Shown here in pieces: positions 1 through 9,293 of a DNA stretch of 64,000 bases (position 1 is the first letter of the stretch; each line of letters opens with the position of its first letter). Made by a program: the position numbers and the translations under genes. This DNA is from Porpolomopsis calyptriformis. Its lineage: Eukaryota; Basidiomycota; Agaricomycetes; Agaricales; Hygrophoraceae. The stretch is taken from contig OX621173.1 in the NCBI GenBank assembly GCA_951640195.1, positions 723,780 to 787,779 of the forward strand. The letters run 5' to 3'. Below the pieces are notes generated by a model. The model made no database searches and had not been told where the DNA came from. It saw only the letters and a list, made by a program, of their open reading frames with translations.

Positions 1-159
1 TGTGCAGCCCAAAAAAAACCCATGCATAGGCAATTTGAAACCCGACTCTGGATGAGGGGAGCGAGGTGATTCTGTATCTTCAGTTAGCTACAATGCTCCG
101 CTGCAGCTATCCAAAAAAAACATCAACAACCTTAACACTTGCACACCCATCATAACCGA

Positions 160-300
160 TACCTGTGGGCTCGACCGGTATTTAGCCTGCATACTATTCT
201 TTAATAGACGGAATGTATCGAGATAGCCTGGCGTTCGACACTCGGAGCACCACTTTGACTGACATATCAACTTCTTTCCACCACATTGGCAGGCAGCACC
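160..300. repeat. Diverged dispersed repeat, copy 1
   Basis: Two stretches, about 160-300 and 2205-2440, share two blocks of roughly 70-75 percent identity by eye: one around 'gctcgaccggtatttagcc' and one around 'caccactttgactgac'. The spacing between blocks differs between copies. No coding capacity or terminal repeats were recognised, so this may be an old duplicated segment or a decayed element. Confidence 0.35.
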
Positions 301-499
301 GTCTGTGGGATATCTTTAGAGTGGATTCGGAGGAGATGTTGTCTCAATGGCGATTGCGAAGGATGAAATGGAGGATAACGTATGATTTTGCTGACGCAAG
401 ATGGCAAATGGGCTACTGAGATATTTCTGAAATTCGGTCCTGTAGTGGCCCTTTACGGGCACGCATATTCAACGGAGCTCCTTAGGTGCCTATTGCAGT

Positions 500-660
500 C
501 GATGATGTACTTGCTACGTGGAAGAATATAAATTGAACTGCGGCTGAGCGACCATGAGATGCAAGAGCAGCATCTCAGCAATCAGTGAGATACATGATGG
601 TTGCATATGATGGTAATCAGGGGTTTAAAAAGACCTGCTTGCTGTGACAAGGAGTTGAAA
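500..660 (-). pseudogene. Relic of a secreted Cys-module family gene
   Basis: On the minus strand an ATG at 595 is preceded (601-657) by sequence matching the promoter-proximal region of the three intact family members, including the 'aaaagacctgctt' block. Only a few codons follow before an in-frame TGA, and the segment then joins directly to a fragment resembling the family's intron acceptor ('tttatattcttccac'). This looks like a fourth copy that lost its body by deletion. It lies just downstream of the intact single-module gene. Confidence 0.4.
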
Positions 661-711
661 GTCGTGAGCGGATGTCAAGTCTATTAATTGACCCGAGTGT
701 AACTTACAGAG

Positions 712-1411
712 CTACCGGGTCTCCTCCTCTGACTCCGGCGATAAATCTGGGGATGGTGATCGTACAAATTCATGTGAAGCCGTTCTCACTAATTCCTCAA
801 GGTGTCCCTTCAGGCATTTCTTCATGCTCTCAGGTGACACATTGTGCCCACATGCCGATCTCTGTGGAAGAATATAAATCGTGGAGCACGAGAATGCTAA
901 AGTTGGACCTACGGCAAGAGCGAGTCCAGTGGGGTACCATTTTGAGTGGAGGTACATATCCACATTCGTTTTGCAATTGGCTTCGCACACAACGCGTCCA
1001 ACACGATGCGATTTACATCTCAGTCCACATTCCTTCACCTGTTGAAGAATATAAACTGTCAAGAACCAAAAAATGTAAATTAAGACGCACAACTGCTACT
1101 ATCATCTCATCCTCCGTGGGTGCATCATCTGGGATTTGGTGAGAACTAGGGCCTTGATGAGAACTAGGGCCTTGATGAGAACTAGGGCCTGGAGAACTGG
1201 TTCTCTCTAAGGGATCATAATAAAGCTTCCACTTTGTCTCTCCATTTTCAAGTTTCCACACTGCACGTTCAAGATGATCGTCGAATGTTACGGATTTTTT
1301 TGCCTTAGAGCTCCCTGCTCCACGATTTGGATGATTATGAGATGCGGGAGCAGCGCCTACACCAGCCGCGTAAATGAGCAAAATGAAAATGGGAATTGTT
1401 GAGAGACGCAT
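712..1411 (-). CDS. Predicted secreted Cys-rich protein, single module (198 aa)
   Basis: Three exons: 1411-1091, 1038-913 and 861-712. Exon 1 encodes an N-terminal hydrophobic signal peptide (MRLSTIPIFILLIYAAGVGA), a short linker, three GPSSHQ repeats and an acidic TEDE segment. Exons 2-3 encode a module with six Cys (pattern C-x3-C, C-x3-C, then two Cys in exon 3). Intron 1 (52 nt, GTGCGT...CAACAG) and intron 2 (51 nt, GTAGGT...CCACAG) occur at the same places in the two larger paralogs. Function is unknown; a secreted, effector-like or cell-surface role is inference. A TATA-like box (1525-1531) lies about 115 nt upstream of the ATG. Confidence 0.6.
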
Positions 1412-1524
1412 GATGGTTGGTCTTTGCAGGTGATGATGGTGACAAGGAAGTGGTTCAAAAAGGCCTGCTTTCTGTGGTGGGGAGCGACCAGCACTACTGG
1501 GAAGATGTGAGCCAATGTCGGGTC

Positions 1525-1531
1525 TTTTATA
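1525..1531 (-). promoter_or_regulatory. TATA-like box of the single-module secreted gene
   Basis: TATAAAA on the minus strand, about 115 nt upstream of the ATG at 1411. The whole interval, including a 'caaaaaggcctgctttctgtgg' type block, is conserved upstream of the paralogs at 7816 and 10632, which supports a shared core promoter. Confidence 0.45.
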
Positions 1532-1534
1532 CCA

Positions 1535-3170
1535 TTGTATCTGATTTGAAATTCAAAAGTTTTTTACTCACAGGTCCTGGCCGCCGAAGGGTGTTGTTGG
1601 AAACTCATGAAACAAACCGCAAAATGGAATGTCTTGCTGGAGAAGGCGTAGAACGTTTCGTTGTTATGTTCGGCAATTCCTGGAAGGGCTAACCGTTACA
1701 CGACTGGCACAACATGGCTTAGGGCCCGATCTGTTGCACCGAGATGTAGTTGTTTCTCTGCCAAATTTAAGCTCAACCGGATGGAATGTGGGAACGCATT
1801 TTGGTGGGGAATCGGGTTCATCCCATTGCAGAAGATCAGGCTCTTGGCTGTGTCAGGATACGCCGTTGGGACCCCATCAAATAATTTGCAAAACTGAGTG
1901 GTGTGGCCCTTATTTCCGTTGGGAAGCTGTACAATGGTTTGTCATTCTGTCCAGCAATTTCCGCAAGTGCTGATGCCCGATAGTGTTAGCAGGTGAATTG
2001 ATGGTACGTATCTACCTCTCATCCATTGGGCAGCCGTTATCATCTCCATCAGTATGCAATTTCACCTCGCAAGCTTATTATGTGTGATCACGATGCTGAA
2101 AAATATGATTTTATTCTTCGGTCACTTCACAAAATACACCATCTCTATTTCCATACAATGCTGTCTTCTGAAACCATCCAAACATTGACCTCATCACGAC
2201 ACCTGCAAGCTCGACCAGTACTTAGGCCGCCCACGTCCATTCTAAGTGGCAAACACGTAGGCACCCAAGGGTATTGTACTGTGGTGAGTGCACGATTGAG
2301 GAGAGCCTCACGGGGACGATCGGCTTCGAGTGGTCTTGGATCTGAAGACAGAATGTCTCAAGTTAAGACTTCCAATAAACTGTCGCTCGACGTGCAGAAC
2401 ACCACTTTGAATGACGTAACTTCCCTTCCGCCAGCTGCAGCTACAACCGCCATTCACAGAACGTTTCCTCCTTCTCCGAGATGACTTGACCACCTAGCTG
2501 TTTCATCCTTGTCTGGAAGATGAACACTGCATTGTTTTCCCAGTAGCGTGCTTGTAGTGCTTGCCAGATCCTGAGAGGGCGTCTCACTCGTAAAGACTGG
2601 CAAGACACACAGTGCGGGAGAGATCGACTAGCTCCAAGGAGGACACCTCAGAGGAAGAATAGAAATTGTGAGAGATCTACGATGTGGTTTGGAGGATGTT
2701 TGGATGAGGATGAAGCGATTGAAGGGGGTACTCGGGTCAACTCACAGGAGAAGCATTGATGGATGGTGGTAACACTAGCAGCCTGCGCTCGCGTTATCGC
2801 AAGCATTTGAGATCTCGTTCTGCCAGCCTGATGGTAGAGTCCGGGCTAATTACATCTTACCATACAATAAAATTACAGACAGTTAACGTTGTCTGACACC
2901 CCTTGCTTCAGGTGAAGCGAAATGATCCAAGAAGCAAGCATAATCCATGAGCCGTTTGGCATCTGAAGCCAGTGCGGGTATTGAGGTAAACGGGGAGAAA
3001 TGACCCAAGGGTTATTAGGTGGTATGACCACCCTTAATGCCCTGGTGACACTGCTGGCCTCAATCTGTGCGTTCTCCGTGTGTTTTGTATCGCGTCTATC
3101 TGAGAAATTTGGTTTTTGCCCAGTCGACACGAGTGGAATCGCTGTGGCGAGTTGAGAATGATTTGGTTGA
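1535..3170. other. No recognised gene
   Basis: Short open frames exist on both strands but none shows a recognisable domain, plausible splicing or clear coding bias. The second copy of the diverged repeat (about 2205-2440) is the only structure seen. The 3' untranslated region of the PQ-loop gene must begin just below 3173. Confidence 0.5.
2205..2440. repeat. Diverged dispersed repeat, copy 2
   Basis: Partner of the 160-300 repeat. It is recognised by the 'gctcgaccagtacttagg' block and the 'aacaccactttgaatgacg' block in the same order and orientation. Confidence 0.35.
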
Positions 3171-3172
3171 CC

Positions 3173-4220
3173 TCACGGCAAAGGCTGCTGTTTAGTTGCC
3201 TCCGACTCAGCCACGCAATTGGTTGACATTGGTCTCTTCTCCGAACGAGGATTCAGTATCATGGCGGCCAGTATAACGGCACCATCCATCACCTACCGAG
3301 ATGTCAGTCATAACTATGAACACTCGAGGAAATATTGATCCGCACCACAACCAGGGAGTACGTGACTGAAGCAACAACATCAAAGTGTTGTTTGAAGACC
3401 AAAGATAAAATGGAGAATACTCCGCCGAGGAGGTCGACTATCATGAATGGAATGGAGATACCCATGACCTTGCGATATTTGTAAATTTCGTAGTATTGAG
3501 GGCTATGGGTTGTTTTTAGTGAAGGCTTTATTCTCCTCTAGGAGGCGAAGGAGGCTGCTTACAGTAATGCTACAGATATCAGTACAGAGCTTAATAAACC
3601 AAATATCAGTGCAATGTGTCGATTTCCAGACTCCACGGCAGGCTGCAAGGAGAAAACATTTATATAATACTCTCAGGAAGTGGATTGAAGGAGGTGACCT
3701 TGATTGCGAAGACCATTCCGGTTTCGAATCCCCCAAGAACAAATCCAACCGAGACCACTAACGAGATCGATTTGGAGAGCGAACAATTGTTTCCATAATA
3801 CTGACACTGGAGGGCTTTCAGGATGTATCCAGAAAAATCAGAGGAAGTTTCAGACCTGGTCCCATGAGATCAATGACAATACTCCAAACAATTGCGGTTG
3901 GAGGATGAGTGGGAAATTGAGGTCTTGTACTATAGCATAGACTCCGAGAGGGGCAGCAGCCATTGCCCACATCAGCCTGTACGACACTGGTTCAGTATCT
4001 CTCTTTTGAGTGACAAACGCGATATCCCATACAAAAACAAAGGTGACAGCCCTTTTGTAGATTTTTCGCGCCAGCTCTTCCAGACTTGAGGAAGCAGCTG
4101 AATGGTCCAGCACACCGCCCCTGCAAAAAACAAATTGAATCAGGGTAACCAACTGGAAACCGCTTCAAGACCCGCACCAAGTGTGCCAAAAAGATTTTCT
4201 GCAACCCCACTGACTGGCAT
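3173..4220 (-). CDS. PQ-loop repeat membrane protein (238 aa, 7 exons)
   Basis: Assembled exons: 4220-4178, 4120-4033, 3976-3856, 3806-3699, 3642-3563, 3502-3346, 3292-3173, separated by introns of 49-60 nt; total 717 nt with stop. Two PQ-loop signatures are restored by splicing: 'LLPQVWKSWREKSTKGLS' near residue 24 and 'LLPQYYEIYKYRKVMGIS' near residue 145, each followed by hydrophobic segments, as in the cystinosin/PQ-loop family of seven-helix transporters. The tail is polar. The protein is likely an integral membrane transporter of vacuole or another endomembrane; substrate is unknown. Intron 3 has a GTCTGA donor and intron 4 a GTCACC donor, both weak. Start codons of this gene and the plus-strand neighbour are only 30 bp apart. 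Confidence 0.8.
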
Positions 4221-4250
4221 TTGGACGAATTTCAAGCTCGGGTTCCAGTC

Positions 4251-4853
4251 ATGGCGCGTTTTAGACTGAATCCAGGTGACCCTACATCCTCAATGGCCAT
4301 CTTACGTCCTCCGTCCACCTCCACTGCGACCCACAGAGCTACATTCACCTCTCCAGAGCCAACGTGGCTACACGGTACATGGCATGTCACACACTCAACT
4401 CTTCCAATGTGGCGGACCAAGTGCAACGTCCAGATCACATACACGCCACTCCCAGACACGAACACTATCGATGACCTGGTCACGTACCAGGACCTTGGAT
4501 CCGACATGGTGAAATCCATCCGTGGCGTCGACAAACCAAGCACTGCCGTGCCTGCTGCGTGGGACTGGCGGGGACGGGGCTGGCTCATGATCGCGTCTTC
4601 GCATTGGGAGATTCTGGGGTACGGAGCGGAGATGGACATTGGTGACCCCTCGGACGAGCCTCGGAAAACCCAGGAGTGGGCGGTCACTTTCTTTGCCAAG
4701 ACGCTGTTTACACCTGCAGGCATCGACATTTACGCTCGCTCTCCTCAAGGGTTACAGGACCAGACGGTGTCAGATATCAAGGCGGCACTTTCCGCGCTTG
4801 GGGACACTGACATTGAGAAGTTGGTCGGCGAGATGTTCCGAGTTGCATCATGA
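4251..4853 (+). CDS. Conserved fungal protein, possibly calycin/lipocalin-like (200 aa)
   Basis: Single-exon frame. I chose the ATG at 4251; a second ATG at 4293 (MAILRP) is possible and would leave more room for the divergent promoter shared with the PQ-loop gene. The protein has no signal peptide or membrane segment. A Trp/Gly-rich core carries strand-like motifs such as 'WLHGTWHVTHSTLPMW' near the N terminus, 'WDWRGRGWLMIASSHWEILG' in the middle and 'FFAKTLFTPAGIDIYAR' further on, then a helical C terminus. The alternating pattern and the GTW motif suggest a small ligand-binding beta-barrel of the calycin type, but this is inference. It has the look of an intact, conserved fungal gene of unknown role. 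Confidence 0.7.
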   Translation: MARFRLNPGDPTSSMAILRPPSTSTATHRATFTSPEPTWLHGTWHVTHSTLPMWRTKCNVQITYTPLPDTNTIDDLVTYQDLGSDMVKSIRGVDKPSTAVPAAWDWRGRGWLMIASSHWEILGYGAEMDIGDPSDEPRKTQEWAVTFFAKTLFTPAGIDIYARSPQGLQDQTVSDIKAALSALGDTDIEKLVGEMFRVAS

Positions 4854-4859
4854 GAGCGT

Positions 4860-5696
4860 CTTGGCATATATTTCATGGTAAGAGGGTTATGTGCTTTACA
4901 ACGATTGTCTACTCACGTCAATTGGTTGTTGTAGGGGTCCCCGAAATGGCGTGAAAATACCTACCTAAATTGCCAGTTACAGTGTTGTCAATAAGCAATG
5001 AGATCACCCAACGACATGCCCTGCTGCTTGTTATTTATGATTCGAAAATCATTAGTCAAGGAAGGATCTTGGGTGCGGTTCAATCTTCTGATCTGTTTTT
5101 TTTTTGAAATGTGGATTTGCTTCTAGATAGGATCATAGAATCTGCTGAAAGCGCTATCGTCGTATCAAACACCATGGCTCGCAAGATCAGGGACATCTCA
5201 AAGGGTTGATGCGATTTTACCCTTGCTGATACCCCAAGGCATAACGGGGTAAACCACCACTGTTGCGTGCTGTAAACATCAATTGCATCTTTCTGAATCC
5301 CAGTATACTATTGAGCCACGCCGGTCGAGGATCAGCAGGGTCCCAGTGCAGATTCTGAGCTTCCTGAGTATTCGGGACATGACGATGTTGTTGCGTAAGT
5401 GGGTCCTCTGCCACATCTAGGCTTTGGAATGGTGTTAAAGTTTGTTTCTTTCGTGCTAGCTTCAGACAGGTGCTGTACACCAGACTTGTTCTCTGTGTAA
5501 AGAAAGTCGCGCAAGAGGAAGGATGTGTGGCACTTTTCCGCCTCTGGTGGCTCAATGCCATTATCGTCCTTTACATTGGACTTTTAATGGCTAGCTACTG
5601 ACTGTGTGTGTGGTTTTTTCTTTCTTTCTTTTTGTAATCCTGAGATCAGCATTACTTGTTCGTATAGCAATATTAGGATGGACCGGTATTTATCTC
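4860..5696 (-). other. Gene relic region, not assigned
   Basis: Minus-strand frames at about 5335-5540 (KCHTSFLLRDFLYTENKSG) and 5636-5772 (containing SPIEDEWTQLYERDKYR) look protein-like but are broken by stops and cannot be joined convincingly. The right-hand frame continues leftwards the sequence that is duplicated at 5697 and 8551, so the duplication endpoint cut through this relic. No domain was recognised. Nothing is seen in 4860-5215. Confidence 0.3.
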
Positions 5697-6441
5697 GCTC
5701 ATAAAGTTGTGTCCACTCGTCTTCGATCGGGCTTAATAGCACTTTGGGATCCGTGAATTTCTTATCAAGCATCTAACATGTATCAATGCTGATATGCTTT
5801 CAGTGGTCGGGAGGCACATTGCCTCGACGTTCTTGCCCCCTTGCCCAGTAACGATAGCCAACCGACTCGCTCTGATGGCTTGACCATCCGTCGCCAATGA
5901 CAAAACCCCACTTTTCCAAATATCATCTTTATCTGCTCCATATCCATCCTGGCCAGTTGCAGCTTCATTTGCCGGGGTCCAGGGCCTTCGCGTTCACCTT
6001 GGGTACGTCTGAGAGAGCGTTGGAAAGCCTTTTTTTTCCTGGGCTGATTTTTTCTGCCGCTTCTAGATAGTGTTGAAAGGGAAACGAGCGTTTATCGATC
6101 GTTGCAATATAATGACCTACTCAGAAACTGAAAGGCCGATTCATTTCATCTGCACCGTAACCCAGCCTAAGAGAGCTGCGATAACATCACTTCCTCTTGG
6201 TGGTGGAGTTGATGCAACAGGCGAGATGCAAGGACCAGGCGAGTTTGGAACAGCGGTGTTGTGAGCAGCACGAGATGATAGGTGATGCGATGGTGTACCA
6301 CAGAAATAACAGAGGGACTGATGAGATCTCTGGCTGATGTCTCGCGTGTACAGTACCCGAACATGGTGAGAGAAGCTATCGATGCCAATGTCATTGTTTT
6401 CATGCTACAGGATCATGAGTAGGAGTAAGCTACAGAGCTGC

Positions 6442-7816
6442 TCATCTCCTCATCTTTCGCGAGCTCGATAGCTTCTTGAGAAGAGCGTGAGTAACAAATG
6501 AAGAAACATTAAACTTTTCCAAATATAGGACAAGTTTGCCTTCTAGGCAACTGTTCATCTCCGGACTTCCATGACATTCCTGTCTCTGTCGAAGGACATA
6601 AATCATGGAGCTTAAGGAAACTAAGGTTGGACGTACAGCGGAAGGGAGTCTTTCAGAGGACCAATCCACCAAGTTCAGCCTCATTCCCTCTCCGCAAACA
6701 TCAATTGTATCGATGCTTCTGTATCTCCCGGTACATATACGCATCTGTTGAAGGATATAAATCATCAAGACCCAAAGATTGCAAGTTAAAGATGCACAAT
6801 AACTCGTTTGATAGACTCCTCCGTGAGTCCACTTGGGTCGCTGACTTGGTGGGAACTGGAGCCTGGGTAGGGAACGTGTTGGTGGGAACTGGGGTCTGGG
6901 TAGGGAGCGGCTTGGTGGGAACTGGGGCCTGGTTGGGGAGGGCGTTGGTGGGAACTGGGGTCTGAGCCGAGAGCGTCTTGGAAGGGACTGGAGCCTCGGT
7001 GGCCTGGGTAGGGAGCGGCTGGGGGGAAACTGGAGCCTGGGCCGAGAGCGCCCTCGAGGGAATTGGAGGAGCCTCGTTGGGGACTGCGGCCTTTTAGGAG
7101 AGCGGATAGGGGGATACTGGGACCTGAGTGGGGAGCCTTCTCGGAACTGGGGACTGGGCCGAGAGCGCCCTCGAGGGAACTGGAGCCTTGGTTGGGACGG
7201 AGGCTTGTTAGGAGAGTGGATAGGGGGAAACTGGGAGGTGAGTCGGGAGGTGAGTCGGGAGCCTTTGGGGAACTGGGGCCTGGGGTGAGAGCGTCTCGGA
7301 GGGAACTGGAGCGTGTTAGGAGAACGGGTAGGGGGAAACTGGGAGGTGAGTGGGGAGCCTCCTTGGCCAGATGTTGAAAAGAAAACTGGCGCAAAAACAT
7401 AACAAGTACGCCTTCCAGGCAAAAATCCATTTCCCAACTTGTTAGTCCATTACATGTCGATCTCTGTCGAAGGGTGTAAATCGTGGAGCTTAAGGAAACT
7501 AAAGTTGGGCATACAGCCGTAGGGAGTCCTGTGTCGATCCAATGGTTGTCGTAGTTTGTCCTTAATTCCGTTTTGCAAGTTTCATCATCTTGGAAATTCT
7601 CCTCGGTACATACATGCTCCTGTTGAAGGATATAAATCATCAAGACCCAAAGAGTGCAAGTTAAAGATGTACAATAGCTGTACTGATCTCCTCTTCCGTG
7701 AACCCATTCGAGTTTCCATCCAAAATAAGTTCTAGCGCTGTTTTGGGTGGGGGAGGGGCACCTCTGACAGGCACATAAAGGAGCAAAGTGAAAATAGCGA
7801 TCATTGGGAAACGCAT
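6442..7816 (-). CDS. Predicted secreted protein with two Cys modules and a Pro-rich linker (388 aa), copy A
   Basis: Five exons: 7816-7673, 7619-7515, 7463-6798, 6744-6637, 6585-6442. Exon 1 encodes a signal peptide (MRFPMIAIFTLLLYVPVRGA) and a TEEEISTAI stretch. Exons 2-3 complete a four-Cys module (CTEEN, ETCKTEL, STCNG, DFCLEG). A linker of roughly 180 residues, rich in Pro/Ser/Gly with GPSSHQ-like units, leads to a second TEESI-type entry and a second four-Cys module ending in a basic tail. Both modules have a 53-nt intron then a 51-nt intron at equivalent sites, so the gene arose by internal duplication of the single-module form. Function unknown; secretion is predicted from the N terminus only. 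Confidence 0.65.
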
Positions 7817-7922
7817 GATGGTTCAGTGTTGCAGATGACAATGAGGGAGGTATTCAAAAAGACCTGCTTTCTGTGGTGAGGAGTGGCCAGCACTACTGGA
7901 AACATGTGAGCTGTGTCGAGTG

Positions 7923-7929
7923 TTTTATA
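7923..7929 (-). promoter_or_regulatory. TATA-like box, copy A secreted gene
   Basis: TATAAAA on the minus strand, about 107 nt upstream of the ATG at 7816. The MITE inserted only 13 bp further upstream, so it now sits immediately outside this core promoter. Confidence 0.45.
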
Positions 7930-7941
7930 CCTTTGCAACTA

Positions 7942-8392
7942 CAGTTGATTCGCTCATAATGCATAGCCTCCGTTCAGGCCAAAAGTTGATGCATTATGAG
8001 GTTTATGCGGGATGAGCTTGGTCACAATGTGTGACAGGGGTGACAATTGCCTGATTCAGTATATAGTGTGACATTGTTTTTGTTGTGTTTGTTCTAATTT
8101 TGGGTATACATGTCACATAATCAGTTGAGTACAGATTGTATTGACTCCAAACTGACCTTTTTCGCAAATCTTATAAAGGTTTTGGCCTGAAATAGGATGC
8201 AAAATATTTCAACACTACCATATTTAGTAATCCTCAGCCATCTGATACTGCATAATGTACCCAAAAGTCTATGCATTATGCATTATGCATTATGGATGCC
8301 AATTCCCTGCCAACCAAGTTGGTTGAGACCAAAAGTTGATGCATTATGAGAATTATGCATTATAACCTTATGCGTTATGAACGAATCAACTG
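7942..8392. mobile_element. 451-bp MITE with ~25-bp TIRs and TA target duplication
   Basis: The left end reads 'CAGTTGATTCGCTCATAATG' and the right end is its near-perfect inverse ('cgttatgaacgaatcaactg'). TA is duplicated at 7940-7941 and 8393-8394. The sister copy of the segmental duplication has the unfilled site 'caactataccaat' at 10755-10767, exactly what removal of the element plus one TA predicts. Subterminal copies of 'atgcattatg' occur in both orientations. There is no transposase frame, so this is a non-autonomous element. TA duplication and CAGT ends fit the Tc1/mariner-pogo superfamily; that assignment is inference. Confidence 0.85.
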
Positions 8393-8586
8393 TATACCAA
8401 TTCGGCTTTAATCGCCATTTCAAATACGGCGATGGCGAACTGCCTGATTTTAGTGATTGATTCGATTCAAATTAAGAAGAAAAAACAAACAAACTTAAGT
8501 GTTACAGTATTTTAGGCCCGTTGAATAATTTTGAATAATTTCGCAAATCAGCTTATAAAGTTGTGTCCACTCGTCTTCGATCAGGC

Positions 8587-8940
8587 CTAATAGCACTTTG
8601 GGATCTGTGAATTTCTTATCAAGCATCTAACATGTATCAATGCTGATATGCTTTCAGTGGTCGGGAGGCACATTGCCTCGATGTTCTTGCCCCCTTGCCC
8701 AGTAACGATAGCCAACCGACTCGCTCTGATGGCTTGACCATCCGTCGCCGGTGACAAAACCCCACCTTTCCCAATATCATCTTTATCTGCTCCATATCCA
8801 TCCTGGCCAGCTGCAGCTTCATTTGCCGTGTCCAGGGCCTTCGCGTTCACCTTGGGTACATCTGAGAGAGCGTTGGAGAGCCTTTTTTTTCCTGGGCTGA
8901 TTTTTCTGCCCCTTCTAGATAGTGTTGAAAGGGAAATGAG
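8587..8940 (-). pseudogene. Unidentified gene relic inside the duplicated unit
   Basis: A minus-strand frame of about 115 codons without an in-frame start runs from near 8935 to a stop at 8587; it contains KVNAKALDTANEAAAGQDG and RASRLAIVTGQGGKN. The same stretch in copy A (about 5735-6075) is broken by small differences, and copy A continues further left into another frame. Composition looks coding, but I recognise no family. It is probably a fragment of a gene truncated before the duplication. Confidence 0.35.
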
Positions 8941-9293
8941 CGTTTATCGATCGTTGCAATATAATGACCTACTCGGAAACTGAAAGGCCGATTCATTTCA
9001 TCTGCACCGTAACCCAGCCTAAGAGAGCTGCGATAACATCACTTCCTCTTGGTGGTGGAGTTGATGCAACAGGCGAGATGCAAGGACCAGGCGAGTTTGG
9101 AACAGCGGTGTTGGGAGCAGCACGAGATGATAGGTGATGCGATGGTGTACCACAGAAATAACAGAGGGACTGATGAGATCTCTGGCTGATGTCTCGCGTG
9201 TACAGTACCCGAACATGGTGAGAGAAGCTATCGATGCCAATGTCATTGTTTTCGTGCTACAGGATCATGAGTAGGAGTAAGCTACAGAGCTGC

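Larger units (their letters stand above)
5697..8550. repeat. Tandem segmental duplication, copy A
   Basis: Copy A starts near 'gctcataaagttgtgtcc' and ends near 'cgcaaatca'. It is near-identical to 8551-10904. The unit holds a gene relic, the 3' flank and whole body of a double-module secreted protein gene, and its promoter. Copy A is longer because of the 451-bp MITE at 7942-8392; the Pro-rich tract also differs in repeat number. Confidence 0.85.

Noticed and set aside
6442..7437. A 331-codon continuous frame taken as one gene in the secreted family
   Set aside because: It starts at a TTG inside an exon of another phase and runs through two introns; the spliced model with a signal peptide explains all paralogs.
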